Assembly: GCF_910591885.1 (NCBI RefSeq)
Contig: NC_063271.1
Coordinates: 4,829,001 to 4,893,000 of the forward strand
Length of the DNA stretch: 64,000 bases
Origin: Bombus terrestris
Lineage: Eukaryota; Arthropoda; Insecta; Hymenoptera; Apidae
Direction of reading: 5' to 3'
Each line of letters opens with the position of its first letter. The first letter of the stretch is position 1. Below the pieces are notes generated by a model. That model saw nothing but the letters and a program-made list of their open reading frames with translations. It was not told the origin of the DNA and made no database searches. This document shows positions 37,701 through 50,239 of this stretch, in pieces. The position numbers and the translations under genes were made by a program.

Positions 37701-40700
37701 TCTGAGAGTGTTTACTCACATCGTTTTTTCATGGACGTAAAGGGAAACTCGCTTAAAAATTTGATGACAAGTAGCGCAACATTTTCAACATTTTATATTC
37801 CTTTGTAACTTCCCTATAAATAAACGAAAATTCCACGTCAAATTACAAGTCACAATTCGAAATGCTTAAATTACGAATCATATCGCAAATTAGTAGACAA
37901 AACTCGGTAATTGAAATCATTCTTAATAATAATTTGCCCTCGGATACATTTCTTCGTCGATTTTTAAATGTTCTCCTCTTTCGGGACCTAAGAGACGCTT
38001 ACGTTAAAATCCCTGTTCTTCATTGCTATTTAAATCGAAAAATATGCATCGTTTCAAATCGGAATTAAAAATCTCGGTCAATGTTCCGATATTAATGAGC
38101 GCATTTCACCATTGAACAAAACCATCAGTCCTGGCAATTTAGTCGAACAAAAATGCAAAGCGACAGAACGTTGAAACGTCGAAAATATTCAGGTATATGC
38201 CATCGATGGCAATCGACGATGTTAAATTCCATTCATCGATCGAGCATTTTACCGAAGGTTGGAAACACCGAAAGAGCTGGAGGGGCTAGGTTTTGCGCGA
38301 TCGATTCTCTTTACGAGAGCTGTCCGTGGCACTCGGGTGAAACGAAATCGTCGTCGTCGAGCAGCTGGAGGGTCGCGAAAGGGAGAAGGAAACGGCGTGG
38401 CACGCCAGATACGCGCGTTAATTTATCGCGGTTCTATTCCGTCGACTGGTCGTGTTTCCGCGAGTAAAAAGAAACACGCTCCCTCGGAAAATCGACATGT
38501 TGCTATGACGAAAAATTATCGGATTTTTGACGGAAGATGTTTTTTAATTCTGGGAGTTTTGATCTTTGATATTAGTAGTACGGATCTTAAATATGCTACA
38601 TATCCATAGAATTAAAATTAGAAATTGATTTTATGCGACAAGAGATTAAAGTGATATAACGCGATAGAAAATAAGTAAAATACAGGTGACGCTGTTGCTG
38701 TTTCAATAAAAATTGACGTTGATAATATTTGTAACAAGAGTTTCCAAAGGATAAGGATGCTGTTGGTACTTTTATAACGAGTTTAACATAGGATCTTCAC
38801 GGTTATTTTTATAAACGTGGTTGTTGAAGTTGAATACTATTGTAATATATCTGACGTATATAGAGTTACTTACGAATTTCCTTCAAATATTTTCACATCG
38901 TACGTTATATTAGAAGTAAGTTGAATTAGCTCTTAAAACTGTATCGAATTCTTGGAATCCACAAGTATAAATTCCATTACGACGCGATCGATAAATTCTG
39001 CGATGTTACGTATTCTCGATCCTTTTCGCCGACGTCGTCACGATTTTCCAAACTTTCAAAAGCAACCCACGATTTGTCCCAGCATGGTGCACGCGAAAAC
39101 CAATTAAAATCTCAAAGAAGCATCCTCCGCAAACCCGACACAGCCTGCAAATAAACAAGAAGAAAACCCTGTAAAACCAGAATTCTGGCGAACGGGACAA
39201 AGGTTATGAAACCCTTCGAATTTCCACAGCAGACACAAGAAACCCTCTCTGTTTTGAAGCACCGTCGAAAATCTACTCGCCAATTGCGAGCAACGTTTGC
39301 TTTCCGAAAAACCGGGCCATCGTTAACACCGCGTAGTCGCTGGGTTTGCTTCGTCGAAATTAATTCGTCAAAGAGCCAACAGAAACAACGACGCGAGTTA
39401 AAACCCGGTGTCTCCGTGTTCGCCCCTTTTCCACCCGCCCATCCTCCGCGAATGTATGGAAGTCGGCGCGTTAATACATCATGCCGGTGTCTATAGTTTT
39501 GTTTCTCTTTCGGCCGGTAGTTTTCGAGGGTAATTTGTCACGGGTGGTTCCGTTGTTCGCGCGTGTCGCGCCAGGATGCGCAGGAATCAGGATACAAAGG
39601 AAGGAACGTCGGTCTGTGCGCGGTTGAACGATACTCCTCCGCCTCCGGAAGAAGCATCACGACACGGCGAATGATTATACACACTCCGATGAAGATGCTT
39701 CTTTGAATAATAATTCCGCGGTATTCTTTTATTTTTCTCCCTTTTTCTTTTCGACTACCGACCCGTGTCGAAGCACCTTTTTCCCTTCTTCTCGAATGTG
39801 AATTTCGTTTAATGAAAGGGAGGATAGAGAAGAATGTGATTCTTTTACTATTTTTGCTTTTGAAAGTCTTTGAATATCTCCTGTCTTTAATAGAGTTTTG
39901 ATATTTGCCATAGACATCGAGCATTAAATAAATTACAATTTTTTTTAGCAAAATTGTTACTATCCATAATATTTTCTCGATTTTGAGCGTATGATACGTG
40001 CATCTTCTTTTGGTTTCATTTAGATCGAGATCTACCTAGAAAATTTCTAACGAGGCGATTAATCTTTCTCGAAGAATGTGATCGACAAATACTTTGCATG
40101 ATACCCGTAAAACAAACGTTACAAAAAAAATGTACATTAATAGAAATTTAGTTACCATTTTGTAAAGGACACGGTTATTCCACCACGGACAGGAATCCTT
40201 AAACGAAAGACTAATGAATAGAACGAAAACTTAAGTAGCCCGTGTACCAATTCCGATTCCTAAAAATGGAGCGTATCGAAACGAAGAAAGTGGGCGTAAT
40301 TTTGACGTAGACAGATAGTTGGCAAGATAGATGTAAGCAGGTGTCGGCGCATGAAAGTTCGTGTCGCATACCGGATGGATCTGGGACTCGGAAAACTCGG
40401 CGAGTTAATTCGAGACAAGAGGAAGAAGAAGAAAACGCGGCCGGGGACACTGTTAGACGAAATAGGGTGCGACTAGATCGCACAGATAATAAAGCTGAAA
40501 TACTGGAACAATTCTCGACGTGCTAATTACGCTCTTATAAGATTTGCATTAATTTTCACGTCTAATGCGATCGTCAACACCCTGAGCACTTCGCTACTTG
40601 CAAGCTGTTTACTCGCAAAAAAGAGTCCTTGTTGCTAATTCTTGGATAAACAGGAGGAAAGAGCGAAGTCGTCGAAGACGGAACGTGAATCCAGTTGTTT

Positions 40701-41096
40701 GAGATTCCAATAAAAATTTGCAGATGTTGTATACAGCTGTATACATCTGTGACAAATCTTTCTTTCGCGAATAATCTTCCATAATTTCTTCCATAATTTT
40801 GTGCTTTAAAACTCTTCGCTGCAAGCGAATATCGTAGTTGCTGATGTCGATTTATTAAATGTTATGTGTTACAGTATCGAATAGATACTTGCAGTTAACG
40901 ATGAGTTTTGCAAAACGTTCGTATATGTATGAAAGAAAAGATCTTTAACGACAAACTATTATTTAGAAATTTACAAATTTCCTAAGAGAAGGATAAACGT
41001 TCGGTTGTGAGTTTCTTCATTTAACCAACGATCATCGATCAACCAGAGTCGAGTACGTGGATCAGCAACGATAATTAACGTTTAATCGAGCTTCGT
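34800..41096. other. intronic sequence, no gene seen
   Basis: Contains (CT)12 at 36202-36225. A 99-codon frame at 37078-37377 looks somewhat protein-like but has no recognised domain and no splice or promoter context. CpG-rich patches occur at about 36430-36600 and 39200-39480. Confidence 0.45.
36202..36225. repeat. (CT)12 microsatellite
   Basis: Twelve uninterrupted CT units. Confidence 0.9.
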
Positions 41097-41533
41097 TTAA
41101 TCCTTTGCACTGGAGAGGCGACTTTCAGTCACCATGGCATTCCGTGCTGCAACTCCAGTGGCGACCGAGAGGCGATAGTCCCTGTTTATTCTAGATTTCG
41201 ATATCTCCAATCGATGAGAGTGCAATATTGGTTCGTAAATTGGTTCCTTAGCTGTTTGTGTTCTTTGTTAGGAAGCGTAAAGTGTTAGACTTTAAAATGG
41301 AGATAAAATATTTAATCCCATATCCCTCCGAAAGTATGGTTCAACTATGGTATTGAAACTATGGTATGGTCTTCGACGTTAGTTCGGATTCGACGATCAT
41401 GGCAAAAGTATTATAGTTTAGGAAGCTTAAAAAATGGTTTTCGGAAGTAAAATTAGCTCAAACGAAGATGAACTTGATTTTGAACTGTTGAAAAATGAGA
41501 TTAATTATATCAAGAATACATCTTGGTGAATGC
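41097..41533 (+). mobile_element. piggyBac-like element fragment, 5' end
   Basis: Starts at TTAA with TTAATCCTTTGCACTGGAG and continues into a self-complementary subterminal region (CACTGGAG ... CTCCAGTG), as in piggyBac-type termini. The terminus matches the minus strand of 29615-29630. About 330 bp in, a 31-codon acidic frame begins (41434). No 3' terminus with GTGCAAAGGGTTAA follows, so the element is truncated. Confidence 0.45.
41434..41529 (+). pseudogene. 31-codon remnant frame, possibly the N-terminus of a piggyBac-type transposase
   Basis: The ATG at 41434 opens MVFGSKISSNEDELDFELLK and continues to a TGA at 41527-41529. The acidic, serine-rich start is the kind of N-terminus that piggyBac transposases have, and it sits downstream of a piggyBac-like terminus. 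There is no catalytic DDD domain, and the frame ends after 31 residues. The frame is visible; its identity is inference, and chance remains a real alternative. Confidence 0.25.
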
Positions 41534-41539
41534 TTTATA

Positions 41540-44500
41540 AGTTATCATATAAAAAAAATACAGAAATTAATATTACAAAATCATATTTTCAAAGATGTAA
41601 ATATAGATAAATTATTAGAATATAATGTTTTTGTAAGTTAATTTGTATATGAAATCATTTTGCGCTAGCTGTAAGACACGTGTCACGTATACGTATTAGT
41701 TTATCCTACTTACTCTTCGTTCAACTTTATTGCACTGATTCTTCGATATTAAAGGATATACGTTTGCGTACAAGTTAAACTTGTTATAACTAGAACGGTG
41801 ATATAGCTTTTTAACCAATGACTCTACGCTTTCTGTGACATCGATCGAGAAAAGTATAGGGGTAAAAAGGGTGTAGGCGGATGTCTTCAATCACCCTCGA
41901 CTGGAACTTCCGTGAAATCGAGCAGCTGTCGCGTCAAACGTAAGGGAAGATCTCGGCATTCTTTCTCGACTATCCTTTCCCCGTGATTGTTGCTTTTTCC
42001 CCGCGGGAAGAAAGGAACTCGGCAAGTTAGCAGCTCGCTTGAATTACGGCTAGATTCGGGCAACGCATTTAATTCAGAACGAGTCTTTCTTATCCATCGA
42101 AATAGACACACGGCACAGATTTACAAGGAAAATTTCTAAAACGAAGTATTTTTCATCGTTTGCTCTTGCTATCAAATATCATCGAAGAAGAATGCAAAAT
42201 AAGATTCATCGTGACGTTAAAAATTTCTTTTTCGTTCCAACTATTTAAGAAAGCAAGTCTGACTGCCCTTAACCATTTGAGCTAAAATTATCAGACGTCT
42301 AAAGGTGCGTTCTTCATACAACGAACTAGACGTATCTTCGACGTGTATCTTTCGATGTATTTATCCGTTGTATCGTAACGTGTTATTCTCCTGTTCCCAT
42401 TGCAATCCCCAATAAGTAAATTATCGTCATTTTAAGCGCATCGGACTGTCTATACGATGTTCCACTACGATCTGAACGTTCAAAGTATCGAGACTCTAAA
42501 CCACAACAAAGAAGAGAACGAAAGACAAGAAAGAGAATGAAAGAGGAAATCGAGGACTACGATTCTTCTCTTTCTTCTCTTTGAGTTTCCAGAGGATTTT
42601 TCTACCTGATATCGGATGTTCTCACGGGGCAGAAACGTTTCGGTGCATTCGAACATTCCCACCCGGTAGAAGATTGCACGTAAAGCCCCGGACAGATAGA
42701 GCAGCAGAGTTGCTCTTCTCCTCTTGACTGGCCCGAAACCAGTCCTGCCACCGCCCATCCGTGACCCCAGACCCCGTCATCCGGTCGGTTTGCTCGCCGC
42801 GGCTTCTCCTCCAACTCGCTTAACCTCCTCGCTCCTTCCTCTTCTACGATGGTCTTCCACGCTTCCTTAACTATCCTCCATCCATGATGTTTTAATTAAG
42901 CCGATCCTTGTTCGATAGGGCAGAGGCTGTCGCTATCTCTGTCTGCCATTTCTCTTGTTTATCCTGCTTCTTCTTTTTTCTTTTTAAAACAGGAAGTCTG
43001 TTATTTTGTTAGAGTCTTCGGTCTTTAGAGGATGTGGTTTCTTTTTCTACCACTTAAATCTTGCTTTTCTTTCTTCCATTTTCTGCTTTTTTTTCTCCCT
43101 CGCGAACGGTGAGTTGCGGTAATTTTTGGGGGGGGGGAGGAGGTTGTCGAGGTGAGTTATGGAGGATGTGATTGATTGGAAATTCGTATTTGCGGCGAGG
43201 ATGATAGATTTCAATCGACGTTGTAAATTCTTGCATCGCCCTTTACACGTTGCAGGGTTTGACGTAAAAGCGCGCTTTTCTCCGATCAAATGAAAATTGA
43301 ACATTTTCGAAAGCAGCTAACAAGCATCGTCGAACCCTTCGTTCTTTTACGCAATGAGACGATGAACGTCGAAGGTTTTTTTAAAATACTTACATTAATA
43401 AATAAAATCGTCGTTCTAACCAAAAGATTTTGTGTTTGCTCGTGCAAAGAAAAGTTTTAACTCGCGAGAATGTTTTCCTTTAATCTAGCAAATGTGGCCG
43501 ATACTAAATACAAACAAACGATTTGAAGCTAATATACGGGCTAATATAAAACAAAAATAGACGCGCAGACACGCAACTTCTGTGCCACGTGATATTCCGG
43601 AGGGCTGGAAGCTTAAAAAGACGATGCATCAGAACCGTGCTCACACTTCCTCTTCCACAACCAAGGCTTCTAAGCTTTTGAGCAGCGTCGCGTCTAATAA
43701 TTCCGTCTTCTCGAACGTTCAAGCGCGAAAGGTCTCTTCTTTCTCGCATTTCGTTTCTCCGCTCGCGCTTTTCAACAGCCAAGCCCCCCTTTCCTCGCGT
43801 TTTAATTAAGCCAAGCTTCAACTTTTCTCAAACAAGATCACGATATTTGACCCCGCCTTGTCCCCGTGAAAGCAACCAAGAAACGGGATTAACGCTCGCC
43901 GCGTTGACGTTTCAGGCCGGCGGCGGCCCTTAGTTTTCCTTTCTTTCTTTTCTTTTTTTTTTTTTCGTATTTTCCGCGACACGAAAGCGAGAAAGAACGG
44001 GCCGGCGACAAAACTTCGCGATAGTAACGCGGCCTTTCAGCGGCCGCCAGCCGAGAAGTGCGAAATAATGCGGGCGGATTTCATTCGTGTTGTCAAGTCG
44101 TGCTGTTCCTGAGCTTTCTTCGTCTCCTGTTGGACGTTACGCTCCTAGCGTGCAGGTTTAATTAAAGGAATATCGTTTTTTTTAATCGTTGAGAATCGTC
44201 ATGGGCGAATGTTAATTGTATTTTTGATTGCATCAGTGGAGGAATTTTAGAAGACTATTAAGAGTGAGAGCTCGCGCGAACGAAGGATTCAGCATGAAGG
44301 ACGATTCACGAAACTCAAGTGACGATTTGGTTGCGCGTAACAAGAACAGGTGTGATACAAGGTCGGTCGAATTGTCTCTGGGATTAGCAATAAAATTTGA
44401 GAAACATACGCGAGTATCTTTAGCGAAATTAATATCGACTTCTATTGCGAGAGAAGCATGATTACGTGTAGCTGTTTATTTTCCTTATATATAAATTAAC

Positions 44501-47500
44501 AATCGCACAACGACAACGATAAATAATAATCTTTTATTAGGAGTGCGGTATATGATTGAGAAGATCAAAGAATGCTGCGTGGATCGTTGAAAAGTTGAAA
44601 GAATCATTTCAGAGTTGAAGAGAAGAAGAGATTTTTTAAAGAAGTGGGAGTTATTCCAAGATTCGTTTTGATCATCGATATTACTCGGCATAAACTTTAT
44701 CATTCAACGATTAAAAGCCTGCTACAACCCGACGTTTCTATTAGAAAGGAAGGGAAGAGAAAGACGAAGGTAGCACAGAGTTATGGACGTGTCTGACCGT
44801 CCGATCTGTGACGAGAGTATTCTACTTGCAAGTGGTTCGAATCAACGATCGCACGAAAGAATCTTTAACGGATGAAGACATACTAAATTTAAAATGTTTC
44901 GGATTTGTGAAAGGAAACTGGTCTGTGTAGAATCTTTACTTTCCTATGCTATACGTAGTATAACGTAGGCGATACACTAATTGTGTATTAGGAAATTGAA
45001 CGCTCGAACCGTAAAAATATATGAAACTTTCGTAGGCCTGAAAAATTCTGGCAAATTTAAAGCGATAAAATGAAATTTCGAAATTTACATGCAATTTATA
45101 TTTCATCAGTTTACTAAATATTGTAAAATCAATTGCATTCTGTAATCAACGAAAACAAAGTATTGCAGACATTGTCCCGTTTTCACGACACGTCAAAGAT
45201 ACGAAATTCACGTTTCATAAGCATAATTACAAAGGATCGTAATTAATGAAAAAGCCGAACAACATTCTCTTCAGAATTATTCGTATATATAATTCGATTG
45301 AAAGTGGCGATTTTTACGATCATTTTCATTGAATACGCGCGTTTTAAATAATTATTTATATAAGAAGAGCATGGAGATATTTTTGCGGCAGGCAAAATGA
45401 GAAAGAGTTGAATTTCATTAGCAGGTTAATTAAACGAGCGACAGGAATAAATATCGAGGATTATAAATGCGAATGACGCGTGGTCACGTGGACGCGTTAA
45501 CATTGAATTATGCTGGCGTTCACGTGTTCCAATCGACTTTTATAGATCGAGTCGGTTTTATTGGCGCTTTTTACTTCTATTTTTTCTTCTTTCTTTTTCC
45601 CTCTGTTTTTTCATCACATCCCACGTGCCTCGACACGTTCTCCGCTGCGATTGCTCTTTATTCCGCTCTGTTCGACCATCTGATATGTGTGCATTCGTAT
45701 TCAGCAAATAATACCACCGCGCCGTTTCGTTCGACACTCGATAACACGTTCGAATCAACTTTCGATTATTTTCTTTTTTTTTTCATGTTCCTCTCCTATT
45801 TCGAGAACATTCGGGGCTTCTCTCGTGAAATTAAACTCTGCATACAGTAGAAGAGTTAAATGTTGCGAGAGAAGAGATGATCGAATGGATATCCGTGAAC
45901 AGACTTTTAGAAATAACTAGTTGGGTTTCATTGAAATTATCGGTCGGAAACATTGAAAATACCGTTAAATGCATTTGGATTATTAGAGTGATAATTTAAA
46001 TACGCGTCAGTTGCGCAGGAATGCAAGACGAATATGCGTAAAGTTAAAAATGTAATCGTACAAACGATAAACATTTAAGTAACTTCAAAATCTTGAACAA
46101 TTCTACACGAGTTAAAGTTTTGTAAATTTCAGTAAAAATTGCAAGATCAGTGTACCATTTTGCGAATGAAGGAAATGAATCTCAGCCGAATCGAACGAAT
46201 CAGACGTAATCCCGCTGCAAAATCTTACGCGTACCAACGATATCGTTCCTTTGGGATTGAAACAAGCTCGCGGGACGTTTGAAAATTGAATTTTCCCCTG
46301 AGGGATGGAAACGTTCGACGTCTCCGACCTTTATGTCTCGAACATTATGTTCTCCGCATCGACAGCTGCGACAGGGCGCGCTATTTATGGTTTCTGGCCT
46401 ACATCCCTTCGGTGTCCCAATATATAATCATTCGCGGTGAAATTCACGCGTTCGATTAAATATCGTTCCTTGGCAAGAATGTAATTAACGGGTGGTAAAA
46501 AGAAGCTGCGTCAACGATGGAGCCTTTCAACGTCGACGTGGAGCTAACGAGCTTCCAACCTCGTCCATTCTACCGAACGTGATCGCGATTTTTCCATCTT
46601 TCGTTGAAGTTTGACGTTTTCTTTTTATCGCTATAACGTAGGATATGAGAAATATCGTAGTATATATAACGCAGGATATCAGAATTTTTTGTTATTACAG
46701 TATAAAATGTATGGACTTTTTGTTATGATATTAGATGAGCGAGTTAATGCAGTTCTTTCAAATTTATCAGCTTTACAGAGGTAGCTCATCTTATTCTCAA
46801 ATACTTCAAAGAATAGCTATCTGCAATTTTTCTTCTCGCTGCTTGATCGTGAGAATTATTTTTACGATTAAATTTGTATTATATAAGTAAATAAAATTTG
46901 TTGGGAAAATCACGGAATCGATTTACATATTTAATAAGACGGAATGCTAAATGAATATCAAGGGTGGATGAAACGAAGAAACGCGTTTAAAAATTTTCTT
47001 TCCGTTTCGTCGTCGATTTTATGTAAGACAGTTCTAGTTGATGCGTCTCATTTTGTGCATTTAAAAGTCGACCAATGACTTATTAGTATATAATATGCTT
47101 GATTCTGAACACTTAACCTGAATTATCGAAATGCTGCTCTCCAATTTCACTAATGCTTCTCATTAATGGATATCCATCATCTCTATTATCCACCTATATC
47201 CGCCTATGCACGTGGAACCTCAAAACTATTTCTGACTAGCATTCAACGTTGACTCGGCAATTCGGCTCGCTCTCTCGCCGAGCCATATAGCTCTGATCAA
47301 TATCACAGGCAAACAAATCATAGTGACAGTGCTCGGAATTAATTAGAACGAAACAATAATTTTCATCGTCTGCTTCAATTCTACAACAGAAATAACGTAC
47401 CAATTGGTATGCTACGTCATACTTGGTTAAACATTATACGAATTCTAATAAGAATACTGTACCGATTCCATCTGTTACATCTCCCTTTAAACGTTATACA

Positions 47501-50030
47501 ACTAATTATACGTTTATACGTTTAATTACAACTTTCTTAAACGTTGTATCAAATTTCCACAGAAAAATGCGAAGCAATCATTGCGATCTGTGTACCGCAG
47601 AAAAAAATATCTCCTCTGTGGACACTTGCAATTGGAACGAAGAAGAGGTGAATAGAGATATCTAATTAGAGAGAGAAATATTTAAATAGAGAGAGAGGAA
47701 AGAAACCGCGTTGGTTTGCAGACATTTTTATTTCCTTCTGCGTCTACGCTTTTTAAACAGAGCACCGTCGTTCTTAGGAGAGAAAAGAAAATGCACCGGA
47801 CAAGTTGTTCTTTGACTTATTCCCCAAGCGAAACACGTATAAATCAAGAAGAAAGTGTCAAGGTTCAAATTTATCTCTACCTTTCTGCTATTAAATTTCC
47901 CCGCGATACAAGAGTCAAACTTTCTTGTAAACTACTTTCGACGCTTCCAATTTTTCTCCAACAAAGAACGCGTTAGGAAGAATATTCTCTTATTTTTCTT
48001 CGACATATAAGAAACATAATTACACACGAGGATCCGGATTTCTTAATAAAGGCCGCCTAGATCCATTGGATTCACCACCGTGTGTGCGTCTTCCTATTAA
48101 CAAACTACACTGAAAAGCTCGAAATGAGAAGGAACGCTTATACAAAAATATCAAGACGCTAAAGTTCCTTTTCAACGTGTCGCTTGCTGCCAAACTTCAC
48201 CGTAGAAAATCAAATGGAAATCGATCGAGAGATGAGCTGGGGAGAGGAGGTCGACAACAGGTGCGACGTCGAGGACACGTATTCCGCGCGCGATCGAGCA
48301 TAGTCGAAGCAGAGGCGGCTGTGAGTGGCCGTGAGTAGGAGGAACGATCGAAGGCACCGATGACCTTGGAATTAATACACCAGCCGGCCGGTCCTTCGTC
48401 CTTGACTTTCGGTACGATATATCCCCGCGTGGCTGTTGCGTTAGCCTCTGGTAGCCGTGGCGACCTCATCGTCCCTGGAGAGGAGAAATGAGGAATCGAG
48501 CGGCGGGAACGGCACGCATAGCCGGCTTCTTCGGGTGCGATGAACCCGATAACGCTGCCACAGACCGACGTAAAATCGTCCTGGCGTGACGTATTCCATC
48601 GCTTATATTCCCACTTGGTCTCGATTTCTCTTCCTAACTGTTATCGAGAACTCACGCGAAATCATTCCTAGGAACTATAATACGCTTGTGGTGTGTCGTG
48701 GATGATCATCAGCCGAGCAATGGTAAAAAACGTAAGGGATACCTTAATAGAACGAAACGAGAATAAGGAATAAAAGAACGGCGTATGAAAAAATATACAG
48801 GTTAGCGGGAACTCGCGCGAAATTGCACCGAGCAACTGAACTACTTGCGGCGTGTCGTGGACGAGATTCGTATATTTATGAGCGAGTTAGAAGAATTGTG
48901 TCGTGGAATTGGAATTGCGGTTTCGTCGTCTTGATGGTGGGAATATATTGCGTATTGAAAAGCAGGCTCTTTTTTTTGGTTATCATAAATTGAACGGAGG
49001 TGGTTGGAAGATTCCCAGGGTTTGAGAGTCGCTATTCGAGGATTTGGTTTGGAGGCTACTTGGTTTTCGAATGGAGAGTTGTTGAAACGTTTTATGGTTT
49101 CAACTGGATTATTAGTTGTGGGAATATTTTATATGAAAAATACGATACTCGCTGTACGCGTAAAAGAATCCTATGACGAGGATTCCAAATCGAGGAACTA
49201 AATTAAACTAAATTAAAAAGTAAAGCTAAATGAAAATAAAAAAAGACGCTTAAAACTTCCTAAATTTCTGATAAAGACGCAAAACGTGTAAAGATATAAA
49301 AGATCGTTTTTGTTCAAACGATTCGAGCGGCACGAGTTACAGAACAATTTAAAAAGAGGAATCGATTAGGTTGGAATCTCGATGTTGGCGGTTCGAGATC
49401 TCGGAGACTGGCCTCGACCGTGTCGCACGGAGATCGCCACTCGATGGTCGATTCCGTTGACCTTGCGGTTAATTTTGAAACTCGCGCGCAATCTCGCCGC
49501 GTCGCGTCGCCCGAATTACATCGTAAACAAAGAGAGAAGCTGTTTGTCGCGAGATTATTTTCAGCGCGGCCGATAACCGCGGTCTTTTCCCTCGAAACCA
49601 CCTGAAACCTGAAATTTCCATTTTTGTCTCGCTCTCGGGACGTTTGACGTGGGTCGGTCTTTAATGAATGCGATGTAAATTCGAAGAGAATCTTGATTAA
49701 TATTTCAGCGAATTTAAAAAAGAAATAAAATTCAGAATAAAAAGAAAAATAGTAAAAAATAGAGCGACAATGAATAAGCGAAATGATCGAAACAACGAAC
49801 GAATGAATAGGTGAACGTAGTGCAATGGGAAGAATATTTAGAAAGATAGAATATTTAAAAAGAAAGAGGAGACGTATCGAAAGAACCGATCTTGTGTCTC
49901 TGTGCTGTTCCAGTCACCCCTTGGTTCAGTTTCAATTTTGTTTTATGTTTATAAACTATGTAAAACCAAGTCCAATTTCTACACTACCAGACCGACTAAA
50001 TAAATACTATACAGTATCTGTAAAAAGAGA
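41540..50030. other. intronic sequence, no gene seen
   Basis: Includes a G10 run at 43128-43137 and CpG-rich, non-repetitive blocks at about 42590-42830, 46180-46600 and 48170-48610. The last is the most balanced in composition and a candidate regulatory element. Open frames are short and overlap on both strands. Confidence 0.45.
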
Positions 50031-50034
50031 AATT

Positions 50035-50235
50035 ATCGAAAAGTTAATTATTCAACTCGAAGTTTGGAAGGTTTCCATATTTTTGTGACAAAAAACTATG
50101 GAGATCCGAATATTTGATATTAAATTGATATTTAAAAAAAGACTTGTAAAAACGAAAGATATAAAAACGAGGGAAAAGTTGATCGACCAATTTGAACTTT
50201 GGAAAGATTCCATATTTTCATCGCAAGGACTACGT
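50035..50235. repeat. diverged tandem duplication, offset 135 bp
   Basis: GAAAAGTTAATTATTCAACT...GTTTGGAAGGTTTCCATATTTT (about 50038-50083) recurs as GAAAAGTTGATCGACCAATT...CTTTGGAAAGATTCCATATTTT (about 50173-50218). Order and spacing are conserved, with roughly a quarter of positions changed. Confidence 0.7.
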
Positions 50236-50239
50236 AAAT

